64,000 bases of DNA, taken from positions 1,462,816-1,526,815 of the forward strand of contig NZ_LN812102.1 in NCBI RefSeq assembly GCF_000942395.1, read 5' to 3'. This stretch comes from Risungbinella massiliensis (GTDB lineage: Bacteria > Bacillota > Bacilli > Thermoactinomycetales > Thermoactinomycetaceae). Each line of letters opens with the position of its first letter. Within the stretch, counting starts at the first letter, position 1. Below, in pieces: positions 9,261-18,085 of the stretch. A program made the position numbers and the translations under genes. Under the pieces are notes generated by a model that made no database searches, was not told the DNA's origin, and worked only from the letters and a program-made list of their open reading frames with translations.

Positions 9261-9319
9261 CCCTATCACTAGGGGCTGTTTTCATAGAATAAGAGAGTCG
9301 GACAAGCGGGGAGAGGGGG
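9250..9319. repeat. Inverted repeat at the edge of the accessory block, with gene-poor flank
   Basis: CCTCTCCCCG (9250-9259) recurs inverted as CGGGGAGAGG (9308-9317), with a small inner palindrome (CCCTATCACTAGGG) in the loop. It could be an element end or a folded RNA. From here to 9568 no convincing gene is seen; a 48-codon frame at 9361-9507 lacks a proper ribosome site and resembles nothing I recognise. Confidence 0.5.
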
Positions 9320-9568
9320 AGACTTACAGAGAAAAAGGGGATGGTCGAATTAAGAAAGAAATGATTTTAGTCGTCCAAGAGTCCTCCACTTCTGAAAAAA
9401 ATTCTAACCGATACGAAGGAACTCCAATAACTATTTGGAATGAAAAGAAGGAAGAACAAGAGGAAATTTCTTTACCCAACTATAGACTACAAAATCAAAT
9501 CTATTAAAAATAAACTCCCAGCGATTCAAATTTGTGAATACAGGGGTTTATTTTTAGGTAAATCGTTA

Positions 9569-10015
9569 TTACTTCTTAATCTCTTTTGCAACTCTTTCAA
9601 GAAAATCTTTCAAATCCGCACGAATCAAATCTTCACAGAATCCAATACTCACTTCAACGCCATGCTCTCGCAGATGGTCGATTCCTTTCCCGTTGACTTC
9701 ATAATAAGGATCTACTATACCAACAACAACACGAGAGACTCCTGCATCAGTAAGTGCTACACAGCAAGGGCCTGTTCTACCCCAGTGAGCACACGGTTCC
9801 AAGGTACAGTATACCGTTGCCCCTTTTGCTTTCTCATCAGCAGCAGCCAAAGCATTAACTTCCGCATGAGGTCCTCCAAGATGAGATGTGTGACCTCTCC
9901 CAACGATTTCTCCATCTTTCACAATAATTGCTCCTACAGGAGGATTCGTTCCAGTTTTCCCTTGAGCCTTCCTCCCTTCCATAACCGCTTCCATCATGAA
10001 ATCTAAATCACTCAT
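9569..10015 (-). CDS. RibD-like cytidine/pyrimidine deaminase domain protein
   Basis: A 148-residue zinc deaminase of the RibD N-terminal type. It has 'PHAEVNAL' (zinc His and catalytic Glu) near residue 50 and 'TLEPCAHWGRTGPCC' (the two zinc cysteines) near 73-87. The RibD reductase domain is absent, and no riboflavin genes are nearby. The protein therefore probably deaminates a pyrimidine, pterin-like or other heterocyclic amine in another pathway. The start is the ATG at 10015 with AGGAGGCT just upstream. It follows the GntR regulator on the same strand with a 13-base gap, so the two are an operon, divergent from the radical SAM and CYTH genes. Substrate unknown. Confidence 0.8.
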   Translation of the reverse strand: MSDLDFMMEAVMEGRKAQGKTGTNPPVGAIIVKDGEIVGRGHTSHLGGPHAEVNALAAADEKAKGATVYCTLEPCAHWGRTGPCCVALTDAGVSRVVVGIVDPYYEVNGKGIDHLREHGVEVSIGFCEDLIRADLKDFLERVAKEIKK

Positions 10016-10028
10016 CTTTTTTAGCCTC

Positions 10029-10751
10029 CTAAAAGTCAAATTGATATGCAAACTCATATAGATCCGCACGATAGACTAATGGGCAGATTTCTACCAATTG
10101 TTTATTGGCATCAAACGTTTTTCGAATGATACGTACCACAGGGGTATTTGAATTCTTTGGAAGACGCAATTCTTTTCGTTCGTCACTTGTAGCAAAATCG
10201 CAAGTTACAATTTCTTCACAGGAAGTAGGCTTAAATCCTAAATATTCCAAGGATCCATAGAGTGACCCTCCTGCTTGTTTCATCAATTTGTGGAGCTTCC
10301 TAATCGGAATATGATTTGGAATATAAGCTTTCGATACTGCAACTAATTCTTGATTGAGAAATTGCTCTGTATGATAAAACAAAACTGGTGAAGAGAGCTC
10401 TTGTTGTAAAGATTCAGGTATCTCTTCCTTCTTCTGGAGGATTTGTAGAGCTAAGATATTCTTACTCGAAACATTCCCAAACTCAGAACTAAACCCACCT
10501 TTTCGGTAATAACGAGCACGTGTCGGTGCTTTTCGGACAATTCGTGGAGCTTTCTTACCTTGAGATAAAACCAGTCCATCATTTATGAGTGCATTGATTG
10601 CCGATTGAATGGTAGTCGAATGGACATCATACTTTCGCATAAACTCTGCATTTGTAGGAAACTCAGAACCAGGTTGGAACACACCAGTAATAATTTGGTC
10701 TCGGAGTTCTAAATAAATCTGTTCCCATCTTGTTTTTGGTTTCTCGTCCAT
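10029..10751 (-). CDS. GntR-family transcriptional regulator with UTRA domain
   Basis: A 240-residue HutC/GntR-type regulator. The winged helix-turn-helix is at about residues 8-75 ('QIYLELRDQIITGVFQPGSE' then 'PTNAEFMRKYDVHSTTIQSA'), and a UTRA ligand-binding domain fills about 95-235. Such proteins bind inverted repeats near their own promoters and are released by small-molecule effectors. It leads the deaminase gene and faces the radical SAM/CYTH pair across a 430-base intergenic region that contains repeated TAATCTA motifs. It likely controls both directions in response to a substrate or product of the local pathway. The effector is unknown. Confidence 0.85.
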   Translation of the reverse strand: MDEKPKTRWEQIYLELRDQIITGVFQPGSEFPTNAEFMRKYDVHSTTIQSAINALINDGLVLSQGKKAPRIVRKAPTRARYYRKGGFSSEFGNVSSKNILALQILQKKEEIPESLQQELSSPVLFYHTEQFLNQELVAVSKAYIPNHIPIRKLHKLMKQAGGSLYGSLEYLGFKPTSCEEIVTCDFATSDERKELRLPKNSNTPVVRIIRKTFDANKQLVEICPLVYRADLYEFAYQFDF

Positions 10752-10789
10752 TTTTCCTATACTCCTTTGTTGAAGTTACGACTACTCTT

Positions 10790-11008
10790 TAATCTAAACT
10801 AATGAGATCAAATTCATTATATTATACTTTCAGAAAATATTGTATGTTCGGTATTGCACTTTCTATAATCTAAACTTATAATCGTAAATGAAGGTAAATT
10901 TAAAATAGTCAAAATACATAACAAAACTTTATTTCCTAGTAAATATCTATACTTCCCCTATGAACAAGAATATTGAACACCAAAAATCGGACTTATTAAT
11001 CTAGATTA
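10790..11008. promoter_or_regulatory. Candidate GntR operators in the divergent intergenic region
   Basis: TAATCTAAACT occurs at 10790-10800 and again at 10866-10876, and the palindrome TAATCTAGATTA at 10997-11008 contains the same TAATCTA half. All lie between the GntR gene and the radical SAM remnant. Assignment to this GntR protein is inference from position. Apart from these motifs and the hairpin at 11038, nothing gene-like is seen in 10752-11160. Confidence 0.45.
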
Positions 11009-11037
11009 TTCTCAACCTTCTTTTCGCTTCCCAACAT

Positions 11038-11098
11038 CTAAGACAGAATCACGTACACCTAGACACTTCGCTCCAGTACGTTGTTCTGTCTTATTTTT
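11038..11098 (+). terminator. Strong hairpin with T-run upstream of the radical SAM remnant
   Basis: TAAGACAGAA plus CACGTAC pair with GTACG plus TTCTGTCTTA, followed by TTTTTTATATA. It reads as a rho-independent terminator on the plus strand, but no plus-strand gene precedes it. It lies 80 bases before the ribosome site of the radical SAM gene, so it may be a leader attenuator. Confidence 0.6.
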
Positions 11099-11179
11099 TA
11101 TATATAATGTTTGAATTTTCTGCATTAATCACAAGGAACAGGAGAATTTAAATCATTCGGAGAAAAGGAGGAATGTTTT

Positions 11180-12023
11180 ATCAATAACTCAACTATAGGA
11201 GCTCCTACAGCTGTTAAAAGAGTTGTAGATAAGACTGTTAGTCTCAGAGTAAAAATTATTGATGCTTGTGGTATGACTTGTACCTTTTGCCACAATGAAG
11301 GTACTCCAGTTGTGGCTGATAATTTTAATCGGAGTGTTGCTGATTGGAACGACGGTGGTAAGTCAGGGAGAAGATCCATCTACTCTGGTTCAAATGGGGT
11401 TCGGTTTCTACCAAAGATGATTCAACCAACAGAACAATTTATTGATGCAGTTTCATTACTAAGAGATGTTCTAGAAGATCCAAGCATTAAAGAAATCCAT
11501 TAAAACCACGTTAAACAGTGGAATTAAAGCAAGCGCAAACATTGTAGTCCCTGATTACTCACATGCACCACGCATAAAAAGACTCCTGAAAGAGTATTCC
11601 CCTGATCTGTCAGTACGTCTACTAAATAGCTTGGATGATGGCCAGCCTTCCATCGACGGGATATATCTGATACTAGAAGATCTAAATGCCAAGCCGGAAA
11701 CACAATTCTTTACTGCTGGTGTGTCTGGTTCTCGTACCTCCTTTCGTCTACCTACTGGAAGGTTAGTATATTTCAAGCAGATCCGCCCTGTACGGCTACC
11801 TAAGACCTGTGCTTCATGTCAGTTTAATAACGATAAGGATTGCTAGGAAGGGTATTATGGAATGAGGTTATATCAAGATTTCCGTGGTACTTTTCAAGTG
11901 GGTGTATGCATTCAAAGAATGGATTTGTGTTTGCCTCTTGAAGAATTTGTTAAGAGCGATTTACCAAAAGAGATTATCTCTCTTCGAGATAACGAGAATA
12001 CGAGATTAACAGGAGGTTTATAA
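11180..12023 (+). pseudogene. MoaA-like radical SAM protein, decayed
   Basis: The N-terminal piece (11180-11503) reads 'LRVKIIDACGMTCTFCHNEG', with the CxxxCxxC motif that binds the SAM-cleaving 4Fe-4S cluster. It then breaks. The frame resumes at about 11505 ('NSGIKASANIVVPDYSHAPR'), so the central part with the expected GGE SAM-binding motif is missing. The C-terminal part has a second cysteine set ('TCASCQFNNDKDC') and is interrupted by TAG at 11844-11846 directly before 'EGYYGMRLYQDF'. It then runs on to 'QVGVCIQRMDLCLPLEEF' and a stop at 12021. The ribosome site AAGGAGG (11165-11171) points at ATC (11180) rather than ATG, so the start codon also looks lost. The gene end touches the CYTH start at 12024. 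It was probably the key enzyme of the cluster. Confidence 0.8.
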
Positions 12024-12557
12024 ATGGACATTGAATTCGAAGCGAAAGTGATCGAAGTGAATAAGCATGAAATCGAAAAGAAAATCAAGGAGCTTGGTGG
12101 AAAAAAGATAAACGATACAACGCTAATGCGGCGTTATGTATACGACATTACTCCAGGAGATAAAAGTAAGTGGATTAGGCTGCGGGACACTGGAAAAGAA
12201 ACTACATTGACCGTAAAAGAAATCAAACACGACGGAATCGATGGAACTCATGAAGTAGAAACAGTAGTTAGCGATTTTGAAGCAACAAACGAATTGTTAG
12301 GTAAGTTAGGCTATTCCCCTAAAGGTTACCAGGAGAACAAGAGAACAAGTTTCGTTCTGGAAGGAGCACGTCTCGAAATTGATGAATGGCCAATGATTCC
12401 TCCCTATCTAGAGATAGAGGCAGATTCACGCGAAGAAGTAGTGAGAGTTGCAGAAAAATTGGGTTATAGTGAAGATCAACTTACAGGCGAAAATACTATC
12501 AAGACTTATGCACGCTATAGTATTAACTTGAATGAAATTAAGGAACTCCGGTTTTAA
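12024..12557 (+). CDS. CYTH-domain protein (class IV adenylate cyclase / CyaB-like)
   Basis: A 177-residue CYTH (CyaB-thiamine triphosphatase) fold. It opens with 'IEFEAKV' (the ExExK signature at residues 3-8), then 'KWIRLRDTG' and 'TLTVKEI', and has 'RLEIDEWPMIPPYLEIEA' on the closing strands, so the polyphosphate- and metal-binding tunnel residues are present. Family members hydrolyse triphosphates or, rarely, cyclise ATP. The ATG follows AGGAGGTTTATAA, a ribosome site inside the end of the radical SAM gene; the two were one transcription unit. It appears intact although its upstream partner is not. The substrate in this cluster is unknown. Confidence 0.82.
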   Translation: MDIEFEAKVIEVNKHEIEKKIKELGGKKINDTTLMRRYVYDITPGDKSKWIRLRDTGKETTLTVKEIKHDGIDGTHEVETVVSDFEATNELLGKLGYSPKGYQENKRTSFVLEGARLEIDEWPMIPPYLEIEADSREEVVRVAEKLGYSEDQLTGENTIKTYARYSINLNEIKELRF

Positions 12558-12621
12558 AATACATCTTGTTCATCTAGTTGCATGTCTTCTAAGGGATCTT
12601 CCAAATAAAAATTTGGACCTT

Positions 12622-13296
12622 CTAGAGCAAAACATGTTGCCTTCTTAATTTTTTTACAATATGTTGAACAAGTTTCCTGTTTCTAGTTCTTTTTAAGTAA
12701 AGATCCTCAAGATCATTAACACTAAAATATGATGTAAATATGGTTGGCAAGTTCTCTTGTTCTCTAAACATTAAAATTCTATTTACCACACTTTCTAAGT
12801 GCCACTCAGCTATATGTTCTCCACCAAAATCATCTAAAACTCTAATCCTTGGCATACATACATTTAATTTATTTTCGGTCTCCTCTGAATTTGACTCTAT
12901 AATCTCTCTTACGAGTGCAGGATAATGAACCATTAGTGTATCTATTCCTAACAACTCTTGATGATTACATGTTGCACTAGCAAGGTGCGACTTCCCAACA
13001 CCAGATGAACCGAAAAGATAAAATCCGTTAATTGGCCAAGAGTAAAAGTTATCAAAACGAGCACAAAAATCTCCTATAAAATTTAGAATTTCTCGCCGAT
13101 TTTCATTATGTACAAGATATTGGAATCCGGCATTGACCATCTCTGTATTAATCCCGTAACTCTCAAAATTTCTTTTTTTCCTATCTTCTTTCTTTTGTCT
13201 AATGGAATACTCACATTCTTCAGTAGTAACGGAGAGACAGTATCCGCTACATGCAAACAAGCTGTAAAGGTATCCAAAAAGGGGCAGTTCTCTCAT
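12622..13296 (-). CDS. DnaC/IstB-like AAA+ ATPase, probably 5'-truncated
   Basis: The frame encodes 224 residues with Walker A 'GSSGVGKSHLA' (near 92-102), Walker B 'RVLDDFGGE' (near 150), and the flow 'PTIFTSYFSVNDLE' typical of phage and plasmid DnaC/DnaI helicase loaders. The first 20 or so residues run antisense to sequence that seems to belong to the recombinase remnant, so the native N-terminus is probably gone. The gene lies at the right-hand end of the accessory block and suggests that the integrated element carried replication functions. Codon usage is AT-rich compared with the deaminase operon. It could still be expressed, but its helicase partner is absent. Confidence 0.65.
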   Translation of the reverse strand: MRELPLFGYLYSLFACSGYCLSVTTEECEYSIRQKKEDRKKRNFESYGINTEMVNAGFQYLVHNENRREILNFIGDFCARFDNFYSWPINGFYLFGSSGVGKSHLASATCNHQELLGIDTLMVHYPALVREIIESNSEETENKLNVCMPRIRVLDDFGGEHIAEWHLESVVNRILMFREQENLPTIFTSYFSVNDLEDLYLKRTRNRKLVQHIVKKLRRQHVLL

Positions 13297-13720
13297 TGGT
13301 GGAAGAGAAGGTTTTAGAAGGGCTAGAGCAGATCGTTAGTGCTTTTGAAGCTAACGAAAAGAAAAAGAACGCAAGGCTATAGTTGATCAAAAGAACAATC
13401 TTCATGACCTATTGGAAAAAGGTATTTACATGATTGATGTCTTCATGAAGCGGCAAAAAATTGTTTCAGACAAAATCCATGAAGTAGAAGAACAAATTAA
13501 TACCTTAACAATGGAGATACACCAAATGCAACAAAGAAAGAAAACAGAAAATCAATTTATTCCTATAATCAAAAGCATGCTGTTAGAATATCGTGAAACA
13601 GATGATATAGAAAAGAAAAATCGCCTCCTCAAGTCAGTGCTCGAGAAAGCGACTTTCCTTCGACAGAAAGACTGGATCAAAATGGATCAATTTATAATTG
13701 AACTGTACCCTCTCTTCTAA
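13278..13720 (+). pseudogene. Large serine recombinase, C-terminal remnant with frameshift
   Basis: The first frame reads 'LSLVEEKVLEGLEQIVSAFE' up to about 13378. A frameshift follows, then 'IVDQKNNLHDLLEKGIY' continues through a coiled-coil stretch ('IHEVEEQINTLTMEIHQMQQ') to 'LEKATFLRQKDWIK' and a stop at 13718-13720. This is the usual end of large serine integrases. The catalytic and zinc domains are missing. It ends 6 bases from the convergent yhbH stop, which marks the yhbH 3' end as the integration site of the element. Confidence 0.75.
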
Positions 13721-13725
13721 TTTTG

Positions 13726-14880
13726 TTACTTCCCTTCACGCTTATGAAAAAAATACTTGAGTGAGTCATACACTTGCGATTTCTCCCTAATGATATAGTG
13801 CAAAAAGTGTGGGTCTTTGATATGACGGAAGGCGGTCATGAGAGTACTGTGGCGATTATATTGATTCACTTCCCCATACCCAAAAAGATTAGAACGGTTA
13901 ATTAGTTCTTTAACTAGGTGAACACAGCGTTCGTTATCAGAGGTGAGGTTGTCTCCGTCGGAAAAGTGGAATGGATAAATATTAAAACGGCTAGGTGGAT
14001 AGCGTTCATCGATGACCTCAAGAGCTTTTCGGTAAGCAGAGGAACAGATCGTTCCACCGCTTTCTCCTTTGTTGAAAAAAATATCTTCATTCACTTCTTT
14101 GGCTTCGGTATGATGAGCGATGAAAACAATCTCTACTTGTTCGTATTTGGTCCGGAGAAAACGAACCATCCAAAAAAAGAAGCTACGAGCGATATATTTT
14201 TCAAATACCCCCATGGATCCAGAAGTATCCATCATGGCAATGACTACCGCATTGGAGTGTGGTACGATCTTTTCTTCCCACGTTTTAAATCGTAGATCGT
14301 CCAATGTAATTCGTGCTTTCCCTTTTTCTCCAGCCAATGCGTTTCGCTTGATCGCTTGCAAAAGCGTTCGTCGCTTGTCGATATTTCCCATCAAACCTTT
14401 TTTCCGAATATCTTGGAAGCGAATATCTTCTACTGTCTGATCACTTTGTTCTTTTTCCACAAGAAAAGGCAACTCTAATTCTTGGAATAGCATAGTTTCT
14501 AGCTCTTCTAGTGTTACTTCCGCCTCTAAATAATCTTCTCCAGCTTGATCTCCAGCACCACTGCCTTTGCCTGGTCCTTTTTTCCCTTTAGCAGGATCAC
14601 TTGCCAAAACATCTCCTACTTTGCTATCTCCTTGACCCTGCCCCAATTGTTTGCCTTTTTGGTGATTATAACGAAAGCGATACTCCTCTAATGAGCGAAT
14701 TGGAATTTTGACCACTTGCTTCCCATCAGACATCACTACACTTTCTTCACTTACGAGATCTGCTAGGTTCTCTCTAATCGCTTCTTTTACTTTTTCTTGA
14801 TGACGAATCTGATCTTCAAACCCTTTGCGATGTAAGGACCAATCTTCTTCGGAAACGATAAACAGGAAGTCCTCTTTCAC
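13726..14880 (-). CDS. yhbH: Sporulation protein YhbH (DUF444)
   Basis: A protein of about 384 residues with a C-terminal von Willebrand-A-like part containing the metal-ion site 'MMDTSGSMG', and the conserved ending '[17 protein letters not shown]'. YhbH acts with the PrkA kinase and SpoVR in sporulating bacilli. It lies directly downstream of prkA on the same strand; spoVR, often next in other genomes, is not here. I chose GTG at 14880 because GGGGGTG lies 6 bases upstream and the N-terminus then matches the family; GTG at 14889 is an alternative. The 3' end was probably re-supplied by the integrated element, since a displaced copy lies at 9.06 kb. Confidence 0.9.
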   Translation of the reverse strand: MKEDFLFIVSEEDWSLHRKGFEDQIRHQEKVKEAIRENLADLVSEESVVMSDGKQVVKIPIRSLEEYRFRYNHQKGKQLGQGQGDSKVGDVLASDPAKGKKGPGKGSGAGDQAGEDYLEAEVTLEELETMLFQELELPFLVEKEQSDQTVEDIRFQDIRKKGLMGNIDKRRTLLQAIKRNALAGEKGKARITLDDLRFKTWEEKIVPHSNAVVIAMMDTSGSMGVFEKYIARSFFFWMVRFLRTKYEQVEIVFIAHHTEAKEVNEDIFFNKGESGGTICSSAYRKALEVIDERYPPSRFNIYPFHFSDGDNLTSDNERCVHLVKELINRSNLFGYGEVNQYNRHSTLMTAFRHIKDPHFLHYIIREKSQVYDSLKYFFHKREGK

Positions 14881-14956
14881 ATCTTGCACCCCCGTTTCCA
14901 GATAAAGAGAAGAGCAGATCGCAAAGTTGGACCTGCTCTGTTATTCCATAGGTTGA

Positions 14957-16855
14957 TCATCGGTTTAATAGACTTCCAACATACCGCAACAAACCATTGG
15001 CACTTGATGGCGTATAACCATAATCTTCTACTAGTCTGGCGATCACATCATTCATCTTTTGAAGTTGAGTCTTATCAGGTGATTTGATCGAGGTAGTGAT
15101 CTTCACCACGTCTTTTAGATCAGCAAACAACTTCTTTTGGATTGCTTCTCTTAGCCGTTCATGGCTGTTATAGTCAAATCGTTTTCCTTTCCGTGCATAA
15201 GCGGAGATACGAATCAAGATCTCTTCTCGGAAAGCCTTTTTAGCATTTTCTGAAATGCCAATCTGCTCTTCAATAGAGCGCATTAACTTCTCATCGGGTT
15301 GCATCTCATCACCAGTCAACGGATCGCGGATTTTGCCCCAATTACAGTACGCCTCTACATTATCTAGGTAATTGTCCATTAGATTTTTTGCTGATTCTTC
15401 ATACGAGTAGACGAATGCTTTTTGCACCTCTTTTTTGGCGATCTCATCATACTCCTGACGAGCTATCGAAATAAATTGCAGGTACCGATCTCTTTGTTCG
15501 GCAGTGATAGATGGATGTTGATCAAGTCCGTCTTTGAGTGAGCGAAGAATGTCAAGCGCATTGACATAATCTGCATCTGTTCGAATCAATGCACTAGAGA
15601 TTCGATTTATTACATAGCGAGGGTCGATACCTGACATCCCCTCATCTAGAAATTCTGATTGCAGCTCTTCTACATCAATCTCTTTGAGACCTTCCACTTG
15701 TTTGCCATCATAAATTTTGAGCTTTTTGAGTAAGTCGACACCTTGCTTTTTAGATTCTTTGAGACGAGTTAGGATCGAGAAAATTGCGGCTGTGCGCAAG
15801 GAGTGAGGAGCGATGTGTACGTTGCCTAGATCGCTTTGAGAGATTAATTTATCGTAGATTTTTTCTTCTTCGGTCACTTTGAGGTTATATGGAATCGGCA
15901 TTACGATGATCCGAGAGTGGAGTGCTTCATTTTTTTTATTGGCGATAAACGATTTGTACTCTGCTTCGTTCGTATGAGCTACGATTAATTCGTCGGCAGA
16001 GATCAGAGCAAAACGTCCCGCTTTGAAATTTCCTTCTTGGGTGAGTGATAGCAAATTCCAGAGAAACTTCTCATCACATTTTAGCATCTCTTGGAATTCC
16101 ATCAGACCTCGATTCGCTTTGTTTAACTCACCATCAAAACGATATGCCCGCGGATCTGATTCGGAACCGTATTCTGTAATCGTTGCAAAATCAATGCTTC
16201 CCGTTAAATCTGCAATATCTTGTGATTTAGGATCGGATGGACTAAATGTACCAATCCCTACACGCTCATCTTCCGATAGCAAAACTCGTTCTACCATGAC
16301 ATCTTCAAATCGCCCATGGTATTCTTCTTCCAATCGAAAACGACAAGACGGACAAAGATTGCCTTCTATTTTAATTCCAAACTCTTGCTCGAACTCTTTT
16401 CGAAGTGCTTGCGGAACCATATTAAGTGGTTCTTCATGCATTGGGCAACCTTTTATGGCATAGAGCGCACCTTCATCAGTACGAGAGAATTTTTCTAACC
16501 CTTTTTTGAGCAAAGATACAATGGTAGATTTCCCACCACTAACTGGTCCCATCAACAGAAGAACCCGTTTTCGTACATCTAGTCGACGTGCAGCTGAATG
16601 AAAATACTCCTCCACCAAACGCTCAATGGCTCGATCAAGACCGTAGATCTCCCCATCAAAGAAATGATAGAGTTTGTTTCCTTGTCCATCTATTTCAATT
16701 CCGGCTTGAGCAATCATCTGATAAACTCGTGAATGGGCAGTCTGCGAAACATTCGGATTCTTTTTCACTAGTTGTAAATACTCTGCAAATGTACCTTCCC
16801 AATGGAACTGCTTTTCTCTTTCTCGATAGTCTGAAAGTCGTTTTAAGAAATCCAT
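14957..16855 (-). CDS. prkA: PrkA AAA+ serine protein kinase / protease
   Basis: About 632 residues, the size of Bacillus PrkA. The N-terminal AAA domain has Walker A 'LLMGPVSGGKSTIV', and 'CPSCRFRLEEEYHGRFEDV' (in two pieces) marks the PrkA AAA module. The C-terminal part is the PrkA-specific domain ('CNWGKIRDPLTGDEMQPDEKLM', in two pieces). It is made early in sporulation under sigma-E in Bacillus and is linked to control of late sporulation genes. The start is ATG at 16855, with GGGGAGGAGG six bases upstream and 'MDFLKRLSDYRE' matching the family. yhbH follows after 76 bases. From 16856 to 17233 (about 380 bases) I see no gene, only the likely promoter region. Confidence 0.95.
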   Translation of the reverse strand: MDFLKRLSDYREREKQFHWEGTFAEYLQLVKKNPNVSQTAHSRVYQMIAQAGIEIDGQGNKLYHFFDGEIYGLDRAIERLVEEYFHSAARRLDVRKRVLLLMGPVSGGKSTIVSLLKKGLEKFSRTDEGALYAIKGCPMHEEPLNMVPQALRKEFEQEFGIKIEGNLCPSCRFRLEEEYHGRFEDVMVERVLLSEDERVGIGTFSPSDPKSQDIADLTGSIDFATITEYGSESDPRAYRFDGELNKANRGLMEFQEMLKCDEKFLWNLLSLTQEGNFKAGRFALISADELIVAHTNEAEYKSFIANKKNEALHSRIIVMPIPYNLKVTEEEKIYDKLISQSDLGNVHIAPHSLRTAAIFSILTRLKESKKQGVDLLKKLKIYDGKQVEGLKEIDVEELQSEFLDEGMSGIDPRYVINRISSALIRTDADYVNALDILRSLKDGLDQHPSITAEQRDRYLQFISIARQEYDEIAKKEVQKAFVYSYEESAKNLMDNYLDNVEAYCNWGKIRDPLTGDEMQPDEKLMRSIEEQIGISENAKKAFREEILIRISAYARKGKRFDYNSHERLREAIQKKLFADLKDVVKITTSIKSPDKTQLQKMNDVIARLVEDYGYTPSSANGLLRYVGSLLNR

Positions 16856-17233
16856 GGAAGCCTCCTCCCCCTCTGAACGGTTATCCTCCACAGAAACCAT
16901 CTCTCCACTTTTTTGACATTAACATGGTAGCGAAAGAAAGTACCAAAGCATAAAAAAGTTTGTGAGTACAAGGTATGCAACGGACAGGTATTTGGTTGCG
17001 GCAAGTAATGCATTAATAGGGAAAATAGGTATTTATCTCAGAGGAAAATTACTAGATTGTAAGTAGGAGATAGCACCAGTGAAAGCTTGATAACGTGAGG
17101 AATGGTATTTGAAGAGTAGTATGAAAACAGCCAAGAACTTGGCTAACTTAGTTTTAGAGGTTATGAATATTATACAATAATAGAACAGGAAAAACAATTT
17201 CAAAAAGGAAGAAAAAAACAAATCTCCTCCTAT

Positions 17234-17974
17234 TTAGGAAGAGATTTGGGCTGATCTTGCGAACAATCCTACACGATTTTGTATCTGATCCAGAAGCTGC
17301 TCCATCGTGCCTTCTTGGTCTACTTGATATTGTGGTTTTCCACGATCTATACGACATTCTTTTAAGTAGTAGGTTTTCATCCCTGTAGTGGATGATACCA
17401 TATCCTCTTGCATATCATTTCCGACCATCAGGCACTCTTCTGGTTCGATTCCCAATTTAGTGGCTATTTCTCTATAATACGATGGATTTGGTTTACAGAA
17501 ATGGGTCTCTTCATAAACCGTAACAAACGAAATTGGAAGATTTGATACTCCAGCCCAGCGCATTCTTTCCATGATCGCTACTTTTGGAAAAACTGGGTTC
17601 GTTGCGACTACTACCTGATAACCTTGATCGAGAGCAGCTTGGACTACTTTTTTGGCGATCTCTCCTGGCTGAGTATGTTCCATTAGCTTAGGGAAAGTTT
17701 TTTCATAAAAATCGTCAAAGATCGGCCAGACCTCCTCTTTTCTTACCCCAACACGTTTGCAAAAAGAGTCAACAAACACCTCTTCATTGGTACGTTCTGC
17801 TTCCTGATTACGGATCATATCCTCTGTTGCTGCCATTAGATGAGTGGTAAACTCTTTTGGTTCCATCAAATGCGCAAGTGATGGTGCAAGTTTTTGAATA
17901 TAGGCACCCACGAATTGGTGCGTATCCATTGGTAATAATGTACCATCGAGATCAAAAAGTACCGCTTTTATCAT
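17234..17974 (-). CDS. HAD-family hydrolase
   Basis: A 246-residue haloacid dehalogenase-like phosphatase. Motif I is 'LFDLDGTLLPMD' at the N-terminus (nucleophile Asp). A helical C1 cap follows, then motif II 'VVATNP', the lysine of motif III in 'HFCKPNPSYYRE', and motif IV 'CLMVGNDMQED'. The start is ATG at 17974, with GGAGGA six bases upstream. It is a single-gene unit between prkA and trmL. The substrate cannot be told from sequence; small phosphorylated metabolites are usual for the family. Confidence 0.85.
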   Translation of the reverse strand: MIKAVLFDLDGTLLPMDTHQFVGAYIQKLAPSLAHLMEPKEFTTHLMAATEDMIRNQEAERTNEEVFVDSFCKRVGVRKEEVWPIFDDFYEKTFPKLMEHTQPGEIAKKVVQAALDQGYQVVVATNPVFPKVAIMERMRWAGVSNLPISFVTVYEETHFCKPNPSYYREIATKLGIEPEECLMVGNDMQEDMVSSTTGMKTYYLKECRIDRGKPQYQVDQEGTMEQLLDQIQNRVGLFARSAQISS

Positions 17975-18085
17975 GATGATTCCTCCAGTTGCCAAATAAT
18001 GAATATATTGATAGAAGTAATTTCAAAACGGAGCAAATAGCAAGTTGGATCTTATTTTCGTATTGTAGCAATGGTATCCTAAACA

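Noticed and set aside
9361-9507. 48-codon plus-strand frame in the accessory block
   Set aside because: No well-placed ribosome site, no recognisable similarity, and it is surrounded by degraded DNA.
9440-10006. 188-codon plus-strand frame opposite the deaminase gene
   Set aside because: It is the shadow of the deaminase, which has clear zinc-deaminase motifs and a ribosome site on the other strand.
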